Below are positions 5,897-12,452 of a stretch of 14,742 bases of DNA, one piece after another; the stretch's first letter is position 1, and each line of letters opens with the position of its first letter. The notes under the pieces were generated by a model. The model worked only from the letters and a program-made list of their open reading frames with translations. It ran no database searches and had not been told where the DNA came from. The translations under genes and the position numbers were made by a program. The DNA is taken from NCBI GenBank assembly GCA_027068725.1, contig JAMOMD010000071.1, positions 1-14,742 on the forward strand, in the 5' to 3' direction. This stretch comes from Thermoproteales archaeon. Its GTDB lineage: Archaea; Thermoproteota; Thermoprotei; Thermoproteales; Thermocladiaceae.

Positions 5897-7120
5897 ATGT
5901 CTGAGAGCTTGGAGAGGTTGTCTAGTCTACTTCAGGATGTTAATGTTGTTCTAGGTTTGACAGGTAGTGTTGCTGTATATCGTGTTGTTGACGTTGTACG
6001 TATCTTGCGTAGACATGGTGCAGATGTGCGTGTGGTAGCTACAAGAGAGGCTCTGAAGTATGTTACGAAGAGGCTTCTAGAATGGGCATCAGGACGTGAG
6101 GTACATACGAGGTTCGGTAGTGAACCTACGCATGTTAAGCTCAGTGACTGGTGTCATGTCTATGCTGTAGCTCCATGTACATTCAATACCTTATGCAAAA
6201 TTGCGAATGGGATAGCTGACAATCTTGTTACCTTAACTGCGCAGTGCGTACTGGGTAGTGGAAAGCCTCTGCTCCTTGTTCCTTGCATGAGTCTAAGCAT
6301 GTGGAATAGCCCAATCCTGAGACGTGCACTCGATGTACTAGGTAGTGTACCTAATGTACACATCCTGAAGCCTGACATTGCTGAAGGCCGTGCGAAGTTT
6401 CCGAGCATTAACAGGATAGTCGAGAAGATAGTAGACCTTGCCGAGCCAAGAGACATGATTGGGCTTAGGGTACTCGTAACTGCTGGTGCTACTCGTGAAT
6501 ATGTTGATCCTATTAAGTACTTCACGACGCCTAGTAGTGGATTAACTGGAGTGTACTTTGCGAGAGAGGCCTATGCTAGAGGTGCAGAGGTTCATCTTGT
6601 CCTAGGCTACTGTAGTGAGCAAGCTCGAGAAGTTCTTCAGGATACGGAGATACGCATTCATCAGGTTAAGACTACGGAAGAGATGTATCTCAAAGTTCGA
6701 GAACTCTGTAAGAACTATAGTTTTGATATTGGTATATTCTCTGCAGCACCACTTGACTATCAGTTAGATAAGAAGTTTAGCAAGAAAATAGATACTGATT
6801 CAACTAGAGAACTCACACTAGTGCTCAAGCTAGCGCCAAAGGTAATCGAGGCTGCGGATAATGTGAAGGTGAAGGTTGGCTTTAAGGCAGAGTGGGATGT
6901 ACCTCAGGATGAGCTGATCAGGAAAGCTGAGCTCAGGATGATGCAGTACGATCTTGATCTAGTAGTTGCTCATGATGTTTCTCAGGGACTTGGATTTGGG
7001 ACTACTCACGACTCTGTGCTTCTAATATCGAGGTTAGGCATTGTAGAGAAGCTTGAGCGTGTGCATAAGAGAGAGCTTGCTAGACGAGTCTTATCACGTG
7101 CAGTCTCACTTCTCAGGTAA
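5897..7120 (+). CDS. coaBC: Bifunctional phosphopantothenoylcysteine decarboxylase / phosphopantothenate-cysteine ligase
   Basis: Makes 4'-phosphopantetheine for coenzyme A: the C-terminal half joins 4'-phosphopantothenate to cysteine, and the N-terminal flavoprotein half decarboxylates the product. At 407 residues it has the usual full length. The CoaC half (about 1-185) shows LGLTGSVAVYRV (19-30) for FMN binding, the catalytic-type H79 in THVKLSDW, and PCTFNTLCKIANGIADNL (93-110). The CoaB half (about 187-407) shows LVTAGATREYVDP (193-205), SSG (213-215), KKID (296-299), VGFKAEW (327-333) and VAHDVSQGLGFG (357-368). Two CoaC sites differ from bacterial ones: PCMSLSMW (129-136) has Ser for the Asn of P-x-M-N-x-x-M-W, and the bacterial ACG clamp is absent (EGRAKF instead). 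As far as I know archaeal enzymes diverge here too. GGTGA directly touches the ATG at 5897. It is cytosolic, and may be read through from 5089-5846. Confidence 0.93.
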   Translation: MSESLERLSSLLQDVNVVLGLTGSVAVYRVVDVVRILRRHGADVRVVATREALKYVTKRLLEWASGREVHTRFGSEPTHVKLSDWCHVYAVAPCTFNTLCKIANGIADNLVTLTAQCVLGSGKPLLLVPCMSLSMWNSPILRRALDVLGSVPNVHILKPDIAEGRAKFPSINRIVEKIVDLAEPRDMIGLRVLVTAGATREYVDPIKYFTTPSSGLTGVYFAREAYARGAEVHLVLGYCSEQAREVLQDTEIRIHQVKTTEEMYLKVRELCKNYSFDIGIFSAAPLDYQLDKKFSKKIDTDSTRELTLVLKLAPKVIEAADNVKVKVGFKAEWDVPQDELIRKAELRMMQYDLDLVVAHDVSQGLGFGTTHDSVLLISRLGIVEKLERVHKRELARRVLSRAVSLLR

Positions 7121-7222
7121 GGAAATTACTTACTTACCGAAAGTACTTACCATAAATACAGTGGTAATACCTCGAGTAAGGCGACCTTGCTTAAATATAC
7201 CAGTCGAGTAAGGATACTTACC
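7116..7222. promoter_or_regulatory. Repeat-rich operator region ahead of the HTH gene
   Basis: In 107 bp there are three copies of TACTTACC (7131-7138, 7144-7151, 7215-7222) and two copies of CGAGTAAGG (7173-7181, 7205-7213). GGTAAGG lies at 7116-7122 and GGTAAT at 7163-7168. All are variants of one half-site, GTAAG/CTTAC. The two CGAGTAAGG copies bracket the TATA box at 7190-7199. The last pair forms an inverted repeat, AGTAAGGATACTTAC, ending at the start codon, where a bound protein would block initiation. The array begins inside the coaBC stop codon region. Autorepression by the downstream HTH protein is the simplest inference. Confidence 0.6.
7190..7199 (+). promoter_or_regulatory. TATA box of the HTH gene
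   Basis: CTTAAATATA is a strong crenarchaeal-type TATA element. Its centre is about 28 nt ahead of the GTG at 7223, which indicates leaderless transcription from that GTG and argues against the in-frame TTG at 7187, which lies upstream of the box. Confidence 0.6.
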
Positions 7223-7996
7223 GTGACCATTAAGCTATCTAAGACAGAGCTAGAGGTTGGGAAGCTCTATTTTGAGCAAGGTCTAAAACCTCAGGAAATT
7301 GCTAAGAGACTCAACATATCGATAAACACCGTATATAAGGCAATATCAAAGTACAGGAACTACCTGAAAGAGACTTCTAAACAATCTCAACCTCAAATAC
7401 AGACAGAGCAGACAACGGTACCCAAGACTGAGGAGAATACGAGAAGCGAGACTTCGCAGATAGGAAAGGATAGCAAACCTGAGAGTGTGATCTCAGGTGA
7501 TGGTGCTAGTGAAATAGCTGTTGATACTAAGCAAGTGCTAGAGCAGGATAGAGCACGCACAAGTGTTGAGCTGAAGCGTGAGAACGAGATTAGGAAGGTC
7601 ACTATCTGTGGGATGATTAATCTTTTCTTAGAACTGAAGGTTAAGGTTCCGCTATTGCCAGAAGTGACACTCCTGTCGGTACCACGTGAGACTTCGTTTG
7701 AAAAGTCCTTACCTGTAGAGCATGGTAAGGTGTATGCTGATGGTAATGGAGAGGCCTTCCTGAAGATATGCGATTTCCTGCAGCAACTTGTTCAAGAGAT
7801 AAGGGAACTTAAGCAGAGTCTAGTAAAAGTCCTAGAGGAGGCACACGTACGTTGTGCAGCTTCATCTGCATCTAGTGGACAGGAGGAGGCTTTGGAGACT
7901 AAGACTGAGAAAAAGAGCAAGAATCAGGACGATGTGCCAGAGTTCTTGCGTGATAATGTCTGGGTTGATATTATTAGATCAAAGTACAATGCATAA
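7223..7996 (+). CDS. Helix-turn-helix regulator with low-complexity linker and C-terminal tail
   Basis: Probable transcription regulator of 257 residues. The N-terminus (about 5-48) is a helix-turn-helix of sigma-region-4/LuxR-like form: LSKTELEVGKLYFEQG, then LKPQEIAKRL, then the recognition helix region NISINTVYKAISKYRNYL. A Gln/Thr/Ser/Glu-rich, probably disordered linker follows (about 52-118). A hydrophobic patch (128-153) and a helix with coiled-coil character (178-208, FLKICDFLQQLVQEIRELKQ) could mediate oligomerisation. After a second polar linker the chain ends in a compact motif, PEFLRDNVWVDIIRSKYNA, which looks like a docking or conserved tail. I do not recognise the full-length family. 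The GTG start is set by the TATA box and by the HTH beginning directly after it. The dense repeats upstream suggest autoregulation. It converges on the phosphodiesterase gene with four bases between stops. Confidence 0.8.
   Translation: MTIKLSKTELEVGKLYFEQGLKPQEIAKRLNISINTVYKAISKYRNYLKETSKQSQPQIQTEQTTVPKTEENTRSETSQIGKDSKPESVISGDGASEIAVDTKQVLEQDRARTSVELKRENEIRKVTICGMINLFLELKVKVPLLPEVTLLSVPRETSFEKSLPVEHGKVYADGNGEAFLKICDFLQQLVQEIRELKQSLVKVLEEAHVRCAASSASSGQEEALETKTEKKSKNQDDVPEFLRDNVWVDIIRSKYNA
7707..7730. repeat. Intragenic inverted repeat CCTTACC-N10-GGTAAGG
   Basis: A perfect 7-bp inverted repeat lies inside the HTH gene, arms 7707-7713 and 7724-7730. It uses the same half-site as the upstream array (GGTAAGG at 7116-7122). 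It may be an internal operator or a chance product of coding. Confidence 0.4.
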
Positions 7997-8000
7997 ATTG

Positions 8001-9194
8001 TTAGAAGTTCATTATTATTAGCGGCACGTACAGTTCCTCGGGGAGTAGCGAACCGTGCATTGCTTTCAGAGGTTCTTTCTCTTTCTCCTGTAGATTGTAG
8101 CTATACCTAAGGTATCTTGTACTAACTGCAAGTAGTACATAATCTCCAAGTCTGTTAACAACTTCTTTACGAACTCCCTTAGTTCCAAATACGTTACTAT
8201 TTAGCAAATCTTCTCTTTTCAGTATTAGAAATCCTTGATTTTCTAGAAACTTAATATCTTCAAGTTCTGAAAATTCTGAGTCATCTATAACTTTTAGAAA
8301 TGATGCACGAGATTCTCCAAAGGGTGGCGTCTCTAAGATATTCAATATTTGTCTCAGCTTCATCATATCTATCAAATCTCTCTCACTAGTCTGAATTAGT
8401 CCATGATCACTAGTTATTATTAATGTGACAGGAGCATAGACCTGCTTCTTCACTATCCTCACAAGTGTCTGCAAGAGATCACGCACAGTCTCGCGATAGT
8501 GCTCAGACTCTACGCCTCTCTTGTGTGCAACTTCGTCAGGTTGTGGAGTGTATAGATATGCTAGTCCCCTATCTACACTGTTGAGAAATTGCATAGCTTC
8601 AATAACTGCTTCAGGAAATGATGCGTATTCCTGAACTTCTGCTCCTTTGTATATTAGTCTCGATATGCCATTCTTCAAGCCCTTTGGTATCAGCACTAGG
8701 CTACGTATGCCACTGTATGAGAGTTCTTCGAATATTGTACTATCAATGTAGAATAGTTGACTCACATCTACGCCCATCTTCAGGAGTCCATCACGCTCTT
8801 CTGAGCGGTGCATAGGACTCATGTTAAGCGTGTTTATTAGCAAACCAAGTTCTCTAATGTACATTACACATCCAATAACTCCATGCTGACCAGGTTCTAG
8901 ACCTGTGCTAAGACTAGTCAATGCTGTAGGTGTAGTCGACGGAAATACCGTTGTTATAGAATCAACACCAACTTTGCTAAGCTCCTCAATTTCACTACAC
9001 ACTTCACGAACAATGTCAGGACGCAGACCGTCTAGAACTGCGAGCAGTATCTTCTCGGTAAGTATCTTAGACTCGTAACGCTTATCGAGACAAGTACCTT
9101 TAACAGGCACACCAAGTACCTTCAGGATACTGTTAGCTAAGTTAACTATTGACTCTCCATCATACCGCGGTTTCTCAAGCTCGCTCAGACTCAT
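8001..9194 (-). CDS. Alkaline-phosphatase-superfamily protein (type I phosphodiesterase/nucleotide pyrophosphatase family)
   Basis: Predicted metal-dependent phosphodiesterase or phosphatase of 397 residues. It has no signal peptide or membrane segment, so it is probably cytosolic. The family's two-metal site can be followed along the chain: D55 in LLAVLDGLRPD (51-60), the nucleophile region FPSTTPTALTSLSTG (84-98, with T88 the likely nucleophile), D220 and H224 in PQPDEVAHKRG, the D263-H264 pair in ITSDHGL, and H380 in AMHGSL. All ligands are present, so it should be active. Archaeal members of this group often act on nucleotides or nucleotide sugars, or are phosphoglycerate-mutase-like; the substrate here is unknown. 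The start at 9194 lies within a duplicated 11-bp sequence. A five-codon upstream reading frame starting at 9208 ends in ATGA across this start. TATA-like sequences occur near 9212-9220 and 9230-9237. Confidence 0.85.
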   Translation of the reverse strand: MSLSELEKPRYDGESIVNLANSILKVLGVPVKGTCLDKRYESKILTEKILLAVLDGLRPDIVREVCSEIEELSKVGVDSITTVFPSTTPTALTSLSTGLEPGQHGVIGCVMYIRELGLLINTLNMSPMHRSEERDGLLKMGVDVSQLFYIDSTIFEELSYSGIRSLVLIPKGLKNGISRLIYKGAEVQEYASFPEAVIEAMQFLNSVDRGLAYLYTPQPDEVAHKRGVESEHYRETVRDLLQTLVRIVKKQVYAPVTLIITSDHGLIQTSERDLIDMMKLRQILNILETPPFGESRASFLKVIDDSEFSELEDIKFLENQGFLILKREDLLNSNVFGTKGVRKEVVNRLGDYVLLAVSTRYLRYSYNLQEKEKEPLKAMHGSLLPEELYVPLIIMNF

Positions 9195-9214
9195 CTCGTG
9201 ATCCTCATCTCGTG
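9190..9214 (-). repeat. Direct repeat CTCATCTCGTG x2 with mini-ORF at the phosphodiesterase start
   Basis: The 11-mer CTCATCTCGTG occurs at 9190-9200 and 9204-9214 (plus-strand reading), 14 nt apart. On the mRNA strand each copy gives CACGAGATGAG and so an ATG. The first ATG (9208) opens a frame of five codons (MRITR) whose TGA overlaps the true start as ATGA. It may be a leader peptide, a start-site duplication, or chance. Confidence 0.45.
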
Positions 9215-9296
9215 TTAAGCATCAGGTATGAAAAGCTTGCAGATCATTAGTGCACAAGAGCTAGCTTCTGATCCTCAGCTCAGTACGCTACATACG

Positions 9297-9303
9297 CTTA
9301 AAG
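9297..9303 (+). promoter_or_regulatory. TATA-like promoter element of mqnE
   Basis: CTTAAAG is centred about 25 nt ahead of the GTG start at 9325, the spacing expected for a leaderless archaeal mRNA. It supports the choice of the GTG start. Confidence 0.5.
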
Positions 9304-9324
9304 ACCCTATGCTAGTCTAGGACT

Positions 9325-10398
9325 GTGCCTGATGAAGATATTGAACTTGAAAGCCTAGTAGAGGATCCTAAAGCTCTGGAAGAGCTATTCAACAGAGACG
9401 TACACTACCTGTCAAGTCTTGCCGACAAGATAACACGTGAGAAATGTGGAAACTTCATAACATTCACCAATAACCTAGTTGTAAATTATACAAACATATG
9501 CATAGCAAAATGCCCGATATGCGCATTTTCTAGAAGTCCACAAGACCCTGACGCATATGTATTATCTCCTGAACAAGTATGCAAACTTGTTGAGGAAGCA
9601 TACCTAAAATATGGAATACTTGAAGTTCATCTAAACGGCGGTCTAAATCCAGAACTAGACATTGAATACTTCGAGAAAATGTTCAAACTAATAAAGAGCA
9701 GAGCCCCCAAAGTCACTATAAAAGGTCTAACATGCTGTGAAATCGGTTACTACTCTAAACTATGGAGAATGAGTTACAAAGAAGTTATTGAAAGACTGAG
9801 AGATGCCGGACTCGATATCTTGAGTGGTGGATGTTTAGAAATATATAATGCAGAGATTAGGAAAATAATATGTCCGAACAAGATAAGTGGAGACGAATGG
9901 TTTAGAATTGCGGAAATTGCTGCTTCCTGCGGTGTCCTAACTAATGCAACAATGCTATTTGGACATATTGAGAAGCCTAGTCATATAATAGAACACTTAC
10001 TGAAAATAAGGGAGTTTCAGCTAAAGACAAAGTCGATACTGAATTTTATACCGCTAAAATTTGTTCCATATAACACTAAGCTATACAGGGATGGCATTGT
10101 TAGAGAAGAGTGTCCTGCGCCTTATGTTCTTAAAGTTATTGCAATATCTAGAATAGTTCTACAAGATATTGTCAAGAGAATATCAGCATACTGGGTTTCT
10201 CTTGGTAAAAAGCTTGCACAAGTGGCTCTTACAGCAGGTGCTAATGATCTTGTTGGAACAATGATTAATGAAAAAGTATTCAGAGAAGCAGGAAGGGTAG
10301 ATATAACAACAGTTGAGGAACTTGCGCATATTGTGAGAAGTCTAGGTAGACAACCTGCACTTAGAGACTCATTTGGCAATATAGTGAGGGTACTATGA
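9325..10398 (+). CDS. mqnE: Radical SAM aminofutalosine synthase (menaquinone synthesis)
   Basis: Probably joins 3-[(1-carboxyvinyl)oxy]benzoate to S-adenosylmethionine to form 6-amino-6-deoxyfutalosine. The 357-residue protein has the C-x3-C-x2-C cluster motif (C59, C63, C66, in NYTNICIAKCPICAF), NGGLNPELDIEYF (104-116), IKGLTCCEIGYYS (132-144) and ILSGGCLEIYN (165-175, in place of the common SLPGGGAEI). TNATMLFGHIE (206-216) and FIPLKFVPYNT (241-251) follow. The reading T-N-A-T-M-L-F-G-H-I-E and the I-K-G-x-T segment favour MqnE over the related MqnC (dehypoxanthine futalosine cyclase) or CofH. It overlaps mqnA by ATGA and lies next to mqnD, which strongly supports the pathway. The glycine-rich loop is divergent. 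Start: GTG 25 nt after a TATA-like box. MqnC remains the main alternative. Confidence 0.85.
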   Translation: MPDEDIELESLVEDPKALEELFNRDVHYLSSLADKITREKCGNFITFTNNLVVNYTNICIAKCPICAFSRSPQDPDAYVLSPEQVCKLVEEAYLKYGILEVHLNGGLNPELDIEYFEKMFKLIKSRAPKVTIKGLTCCEIGYYSKLWRMSYKEVIERLRDAGLDILSGGCLEIYNAEIRKIICPNKISGDEWFRIAEIAASCGVLTNATMLFGHIEKPSHIIEHLLKIREFQLKTKSILNFIPLKFVPYNTKLYRDGIVREECPAPYVLKVIAISRIVLQDIVKRISAYWVSLGKKLAQVALTAGANDLVGTMINEKVFREAGRVDITTVEELAHIVRSLGRQPALRDSFGNIVRVL

Positions 10399-11141
10399 GT
10401 ATAGTACTGTTTAAATATCTAAATAGTGAGCCTTTTCGATTCTTAGCTAAGTCTCTATCCCTGAAAATTATTGATACAGTACCACGAGATCTTCTAACAG
10501 TAGTAGATGACGAAAATCCTGATATTGTGCTAGCACCAGTGACATATATTCAAGAGTTAGAGAGTAGAGACTACAAGCTTAGCAACATAGTTATTGCAAG
10601 TAAAGGACCCGTAAAGAGCGTATGTGTACTAGCAGAAGATCGAAGAATTAACAATTTCGACATAATATACGCGACAAGAGAATCTGTTGTATCTGTGAAA
10701 GTGCTAGAGCACATATTGAAAATAAGAAACGTAAGACCTAAAATAGTACATATAAATGTCACATTGGAAAATATTAAAGAAGTAGTAAAGAGAGGACCAT
10801 TATTAGCAATAGGGGATATTGCACTTATAGCAAGAAAGTTCTATAGACCTATACTAGATCTCGCACAGGAATGGTATAAGCTATACTCGAAACCTCTCGT
10901 ATTTGCGGTTGTGATGTATAGATCTCGAGACCACGTTTCTCGTATTATAAGAGCCTTCTATACTATGCTTTCTTCAAAAAAGTTCTTGAGAAATGTAGCA
11001 AAGTTAACGAGTCATTGGATAGTTAAGTATCTTCGAAGAGATGAAATATTTCAGTATTTTGTTGGTAATCTCATGTATGTGCTTGATAATGCTAGCAAAT
11101 ATGTAACTTTTCAGTTTAGTAGGTTACTTAGCAACTTCTAG
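10395..11141 (+). CDS. mqnA: Chorismate dehydratase (menaquinone synthesis)
   Basis: Dehydrates chorismate to 3-[(1-carboxyvinyl)oxy]benzoate, the first step of the futalosine route. The 248-residue protein has the periplasmic-binding-like fold of MqnA with no signal peptide. It shows KYLNSEPFRF (7-16), PDIVLAPVTYI (42-52), ASKGPVKSVCVLA (68-80), ESVVSVKVLEHIL (96-108), LLAIGDIAL (136-144) and the family's end motif W-Y-K-L-Y-S-K-P-L-V-F-A-V (160-172). The C-terminal part beyond about 190 is basic and less conserved. Its ATG overlaps the mqnE stop (ATGA), so the two are coupled and likely make stoichiometric amounts of enzymes for consecutive steps. Its 3' end overlaps the 3' end of mqnD on the other strand by 18 bp. 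Identification rests on motifs and context together. Confidence 0.83.
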   Translation: MSIVLFKYLNSEPFRFLAKSLSLKIIDTVPRDLLTVVDDENPDIVLAPVTYIQELESRDYKLSNIVIASKGPVKSVCVLAEDRRINNFDIIYATRESVVSVKVLEHILKIRNVRPKIVHINVTLENIKEVVKRGPLLAIGDIALIARKFYRPILDLAQEWYKLYSKPLVFAVVMYRSRDHVSRIIRAFYTMLSSKKFLRNVAKLTSHWIVKYLRRDEIFQYFVGNLMYVLDNASKYVTFQFSRLLSNF

Positions 11142-11942
11142 TTCAGGGATCTTGTCGAGAAGTCCTGCTTTGTAACATTCTTCAGCAAGTTTCTTGAGTC
11201 CAATAAACTCCGGAGTCCCTTCCTGAAGAATGTTTTCCTTAACATACATTAGTACGAACTTCTTTACTAGTTCTCTGTCCTGTATGCGAGAGAACTTCAG
11301 GGAGTATTCTAGAACTTCGTCCATGTTTTTGAGTGCGTATTCTATAGATTTTTTATAGAGTTCTACAATGGTCTTAGCTTTCTCTCCCATGGACTTCTTT
11401 ACAATATTCACACCTAGCGGTATCGGCAGCCTATGCTTATCATTCCACCATTTCCCAAGATCAATCTCAACTGGCATATCATGGCTAAGCATCTGCTCTT
11501 CGTGTATCAGGACGCCACCATCAAGCACATCGTTAATAACAAGTTTTCCAACTAGCTCATACGGTACCTCTACAATATTGTACTCAATATTTGGATACTC
11601 TTCTCTCATGTATAGTTCAAGCAGTGCTCTTGCAGTAGTATTTAGTCCAGGCACTCCTATGACTATTCTGCCAGTCCTGTTCTTCAGGATAAGCTTAGGA
11701 CCATACCCGTATCCGACACTCGCGCCATATGGAACTAGAAGATACTTATCACATACCTTAAGGTAAGCATAGGCACTTGCCGCAGATACCTCAAGTCTCT
11801 CGTGAAGCACAAGTCTATTCAGAACTTCTATGTCAGCAATTACCTCTACAATACTGAACTCAGTCCTGATTTTGCCTCTAACTATTGCATATGTGAGAAA
11901 TGCGTCATCAGGGTCAGGACTATGGCCAAGCCTTACTATCAT
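11124..11942 (-). CDS. mqnD: 1,4-dihydroxy-6-naphthoate synthase (menaquinone synthesis)
   Basis: Converts cyclic dehypoxanthine futalosine to 1,4-dihydroxy-6-naphthoate, the naphthoquinone precursor. At 272 residues it has normal length, and it shows the diagnostic motifs: GHSPDPDDAFL (6-16), ADIEVLNRL (36-44), SAASAYAYLK (53-62), PYGASVGYGYGPKL (71-84), VPGLNTTARALLEL (97-110), the active-site-type histidine H147 in GGVLIHEEQ, and DLGKWWNDKHRLPIPLGVNI (161-180). It is encoded opposite to mqnE-mqnA. A separate promoter (TATA-like GCTTATAGC at 11970-11979) drives it, so the cluster is two converging transcripts whose genes overlap by 18 bp. The protein is cytosolic. This is the most certain member of the pathway in the window. 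Confidence 0.94.
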   Translation of the reverse strand: MIVRLGHSPDPDDAFLTYAIVRGKIRTEFSIVEVIADIEVLNRLVLHERLEVSAASAYAYLKVCDKYLLVPYGASVGYGYGPKLILKNRTGRIVIGVPGLNTTARALLELYMREEYPNIEYNIVEVPYELVGKLVINDVLDGGVLIHEEQMLSHDMPVEIDLGKWWNDKHRLPIPLGVNIVKKSMGEKAKTIVELYKKSIEYALKNMDEVLEYSLKFSRIQDRELVKKFVLMYVKENILQEGTPEFIGLKKLAEECYKAGLLDKIPELEVAK

Positions 11943-11969
11943 TGTGAGAATCTACAGATATGTGTCTGA

Positions 11970-11979
11970 GCTATAAGCT
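11970..11979 (-). promoter_or_regulatory. TATA-like promoter element of mqnD
   Basis: The minus strand reads AGCTTATAGC, centred about 32 nt ahead of the ATG at 11942. Transcription should begin a few bases before the start codon. Inspection only. Confidence 0.45.
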
Positions 11980-12055
11980 AGAACTTCGAGAATGTTTGAG
12001 CTACGAGTCAGGTTTAGTTAAGGATAGGCGGGGGCGAGAAGAAACTTGTTTTTAG

Positions 12056-12283
12056 TCAAGTCGAGTCTACGCTAATTGTAGTCTCTTCTACTGGCTCTAC
12101 TGTCTGCTCAGCACTCTCCTGCATCTGCACCGTGGCCTCAGCTGCTGCCTCCTCGCTCTTCTTTAGCATTTTCAGCCCCTTCGTGATCAGTGCTACCCCC
12201 AGCGCTGTCGTGAATGGCTCCGGTAGCGCAATTAGCACCGCCCCCGCCACGATCATGGCGATTGCCTTAATTCTGTTTGTCAT
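12056..12283 (-). CDS. Small membrane protein with acidic tail, unknown function
   Basis: A 75-residue protein. Residues 6-37 form one long hydrophobic stretch or a tight hairpin of two helices broken at LPEPFTT (20-26). A basic patch follows (KGLKMLKKS, 35-43), then a Glu/Ala/Thr/Val-rich acidic tail (44-75) that is probably disordered. The function is not recognised; the shape suits a membrane anchor or a small organiser with a cytoplasmic tail. It is likely real: it has a strong TATA box at 12318-12328 and a good ribosome binding site (GGTGGGAG on the minus strand, complement of 12288-12295) four bases before the ATG. Its codons are clearly more GC-rich than those of its neighbours (GCG, GGG, CTG, ACG, GTG), which may reflect high expression or a separate origin. 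It diverges from the Sm-like gene. The overlapping plus-strand frame is a shadow. Confidence 0.72.
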   Translation of the reverse strand: MTNRIKAIAMIVAGAVLIALPEPFTTALGVALITKGLKMLKKSEEAAAEATVQMQESAEQTVEPVEETTISVDST

Positions 12284-12317
12284 GAACTCCCACCCGAGCA
12301 GTTTACTGGTAATACCT

Positions 12318-12328
12318 GTTTATAAATC
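12318..12328 (-). promoter_or_regulatory. TATA box of the 12056-12283 gene
   Basis: The minus strand reads GATTTATAAAC, a near-ideal archaeal TATA box, about 40 nt ahead of the ATG. This leaves room for a leader of roughly 14 nt carrying the GGTGGGAG ribosome binding site. Confidence 0.55.
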
Positions 12329-12452
12329 TTTCTCAGACCTCTTTAAGGTTTACACGGCCACTTTTAAACCCCTTTATGAACCTTACTATCAGCTATTTAT
12401 AAAACGGACTCCCGCGTTTTTAAGTCGCGAATTTAGATGTGTCAAGGTAAAG

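Noticed and set aside
6160..6525. Minus-strand frame of 121 codons inside coaBC
   Set aside because: It is a shadow of a well-supported enzyme gene. Its translation has no coherent hydrophobic or motif pattern.
7187..7222. TTG start for the HTH gene at 7187
   Set aside because: The TATA box lies at 7190-7199, downstream of this TTG, so the codon would not be in the mRNA. The GTG at 7223 fits leaderless transcription.
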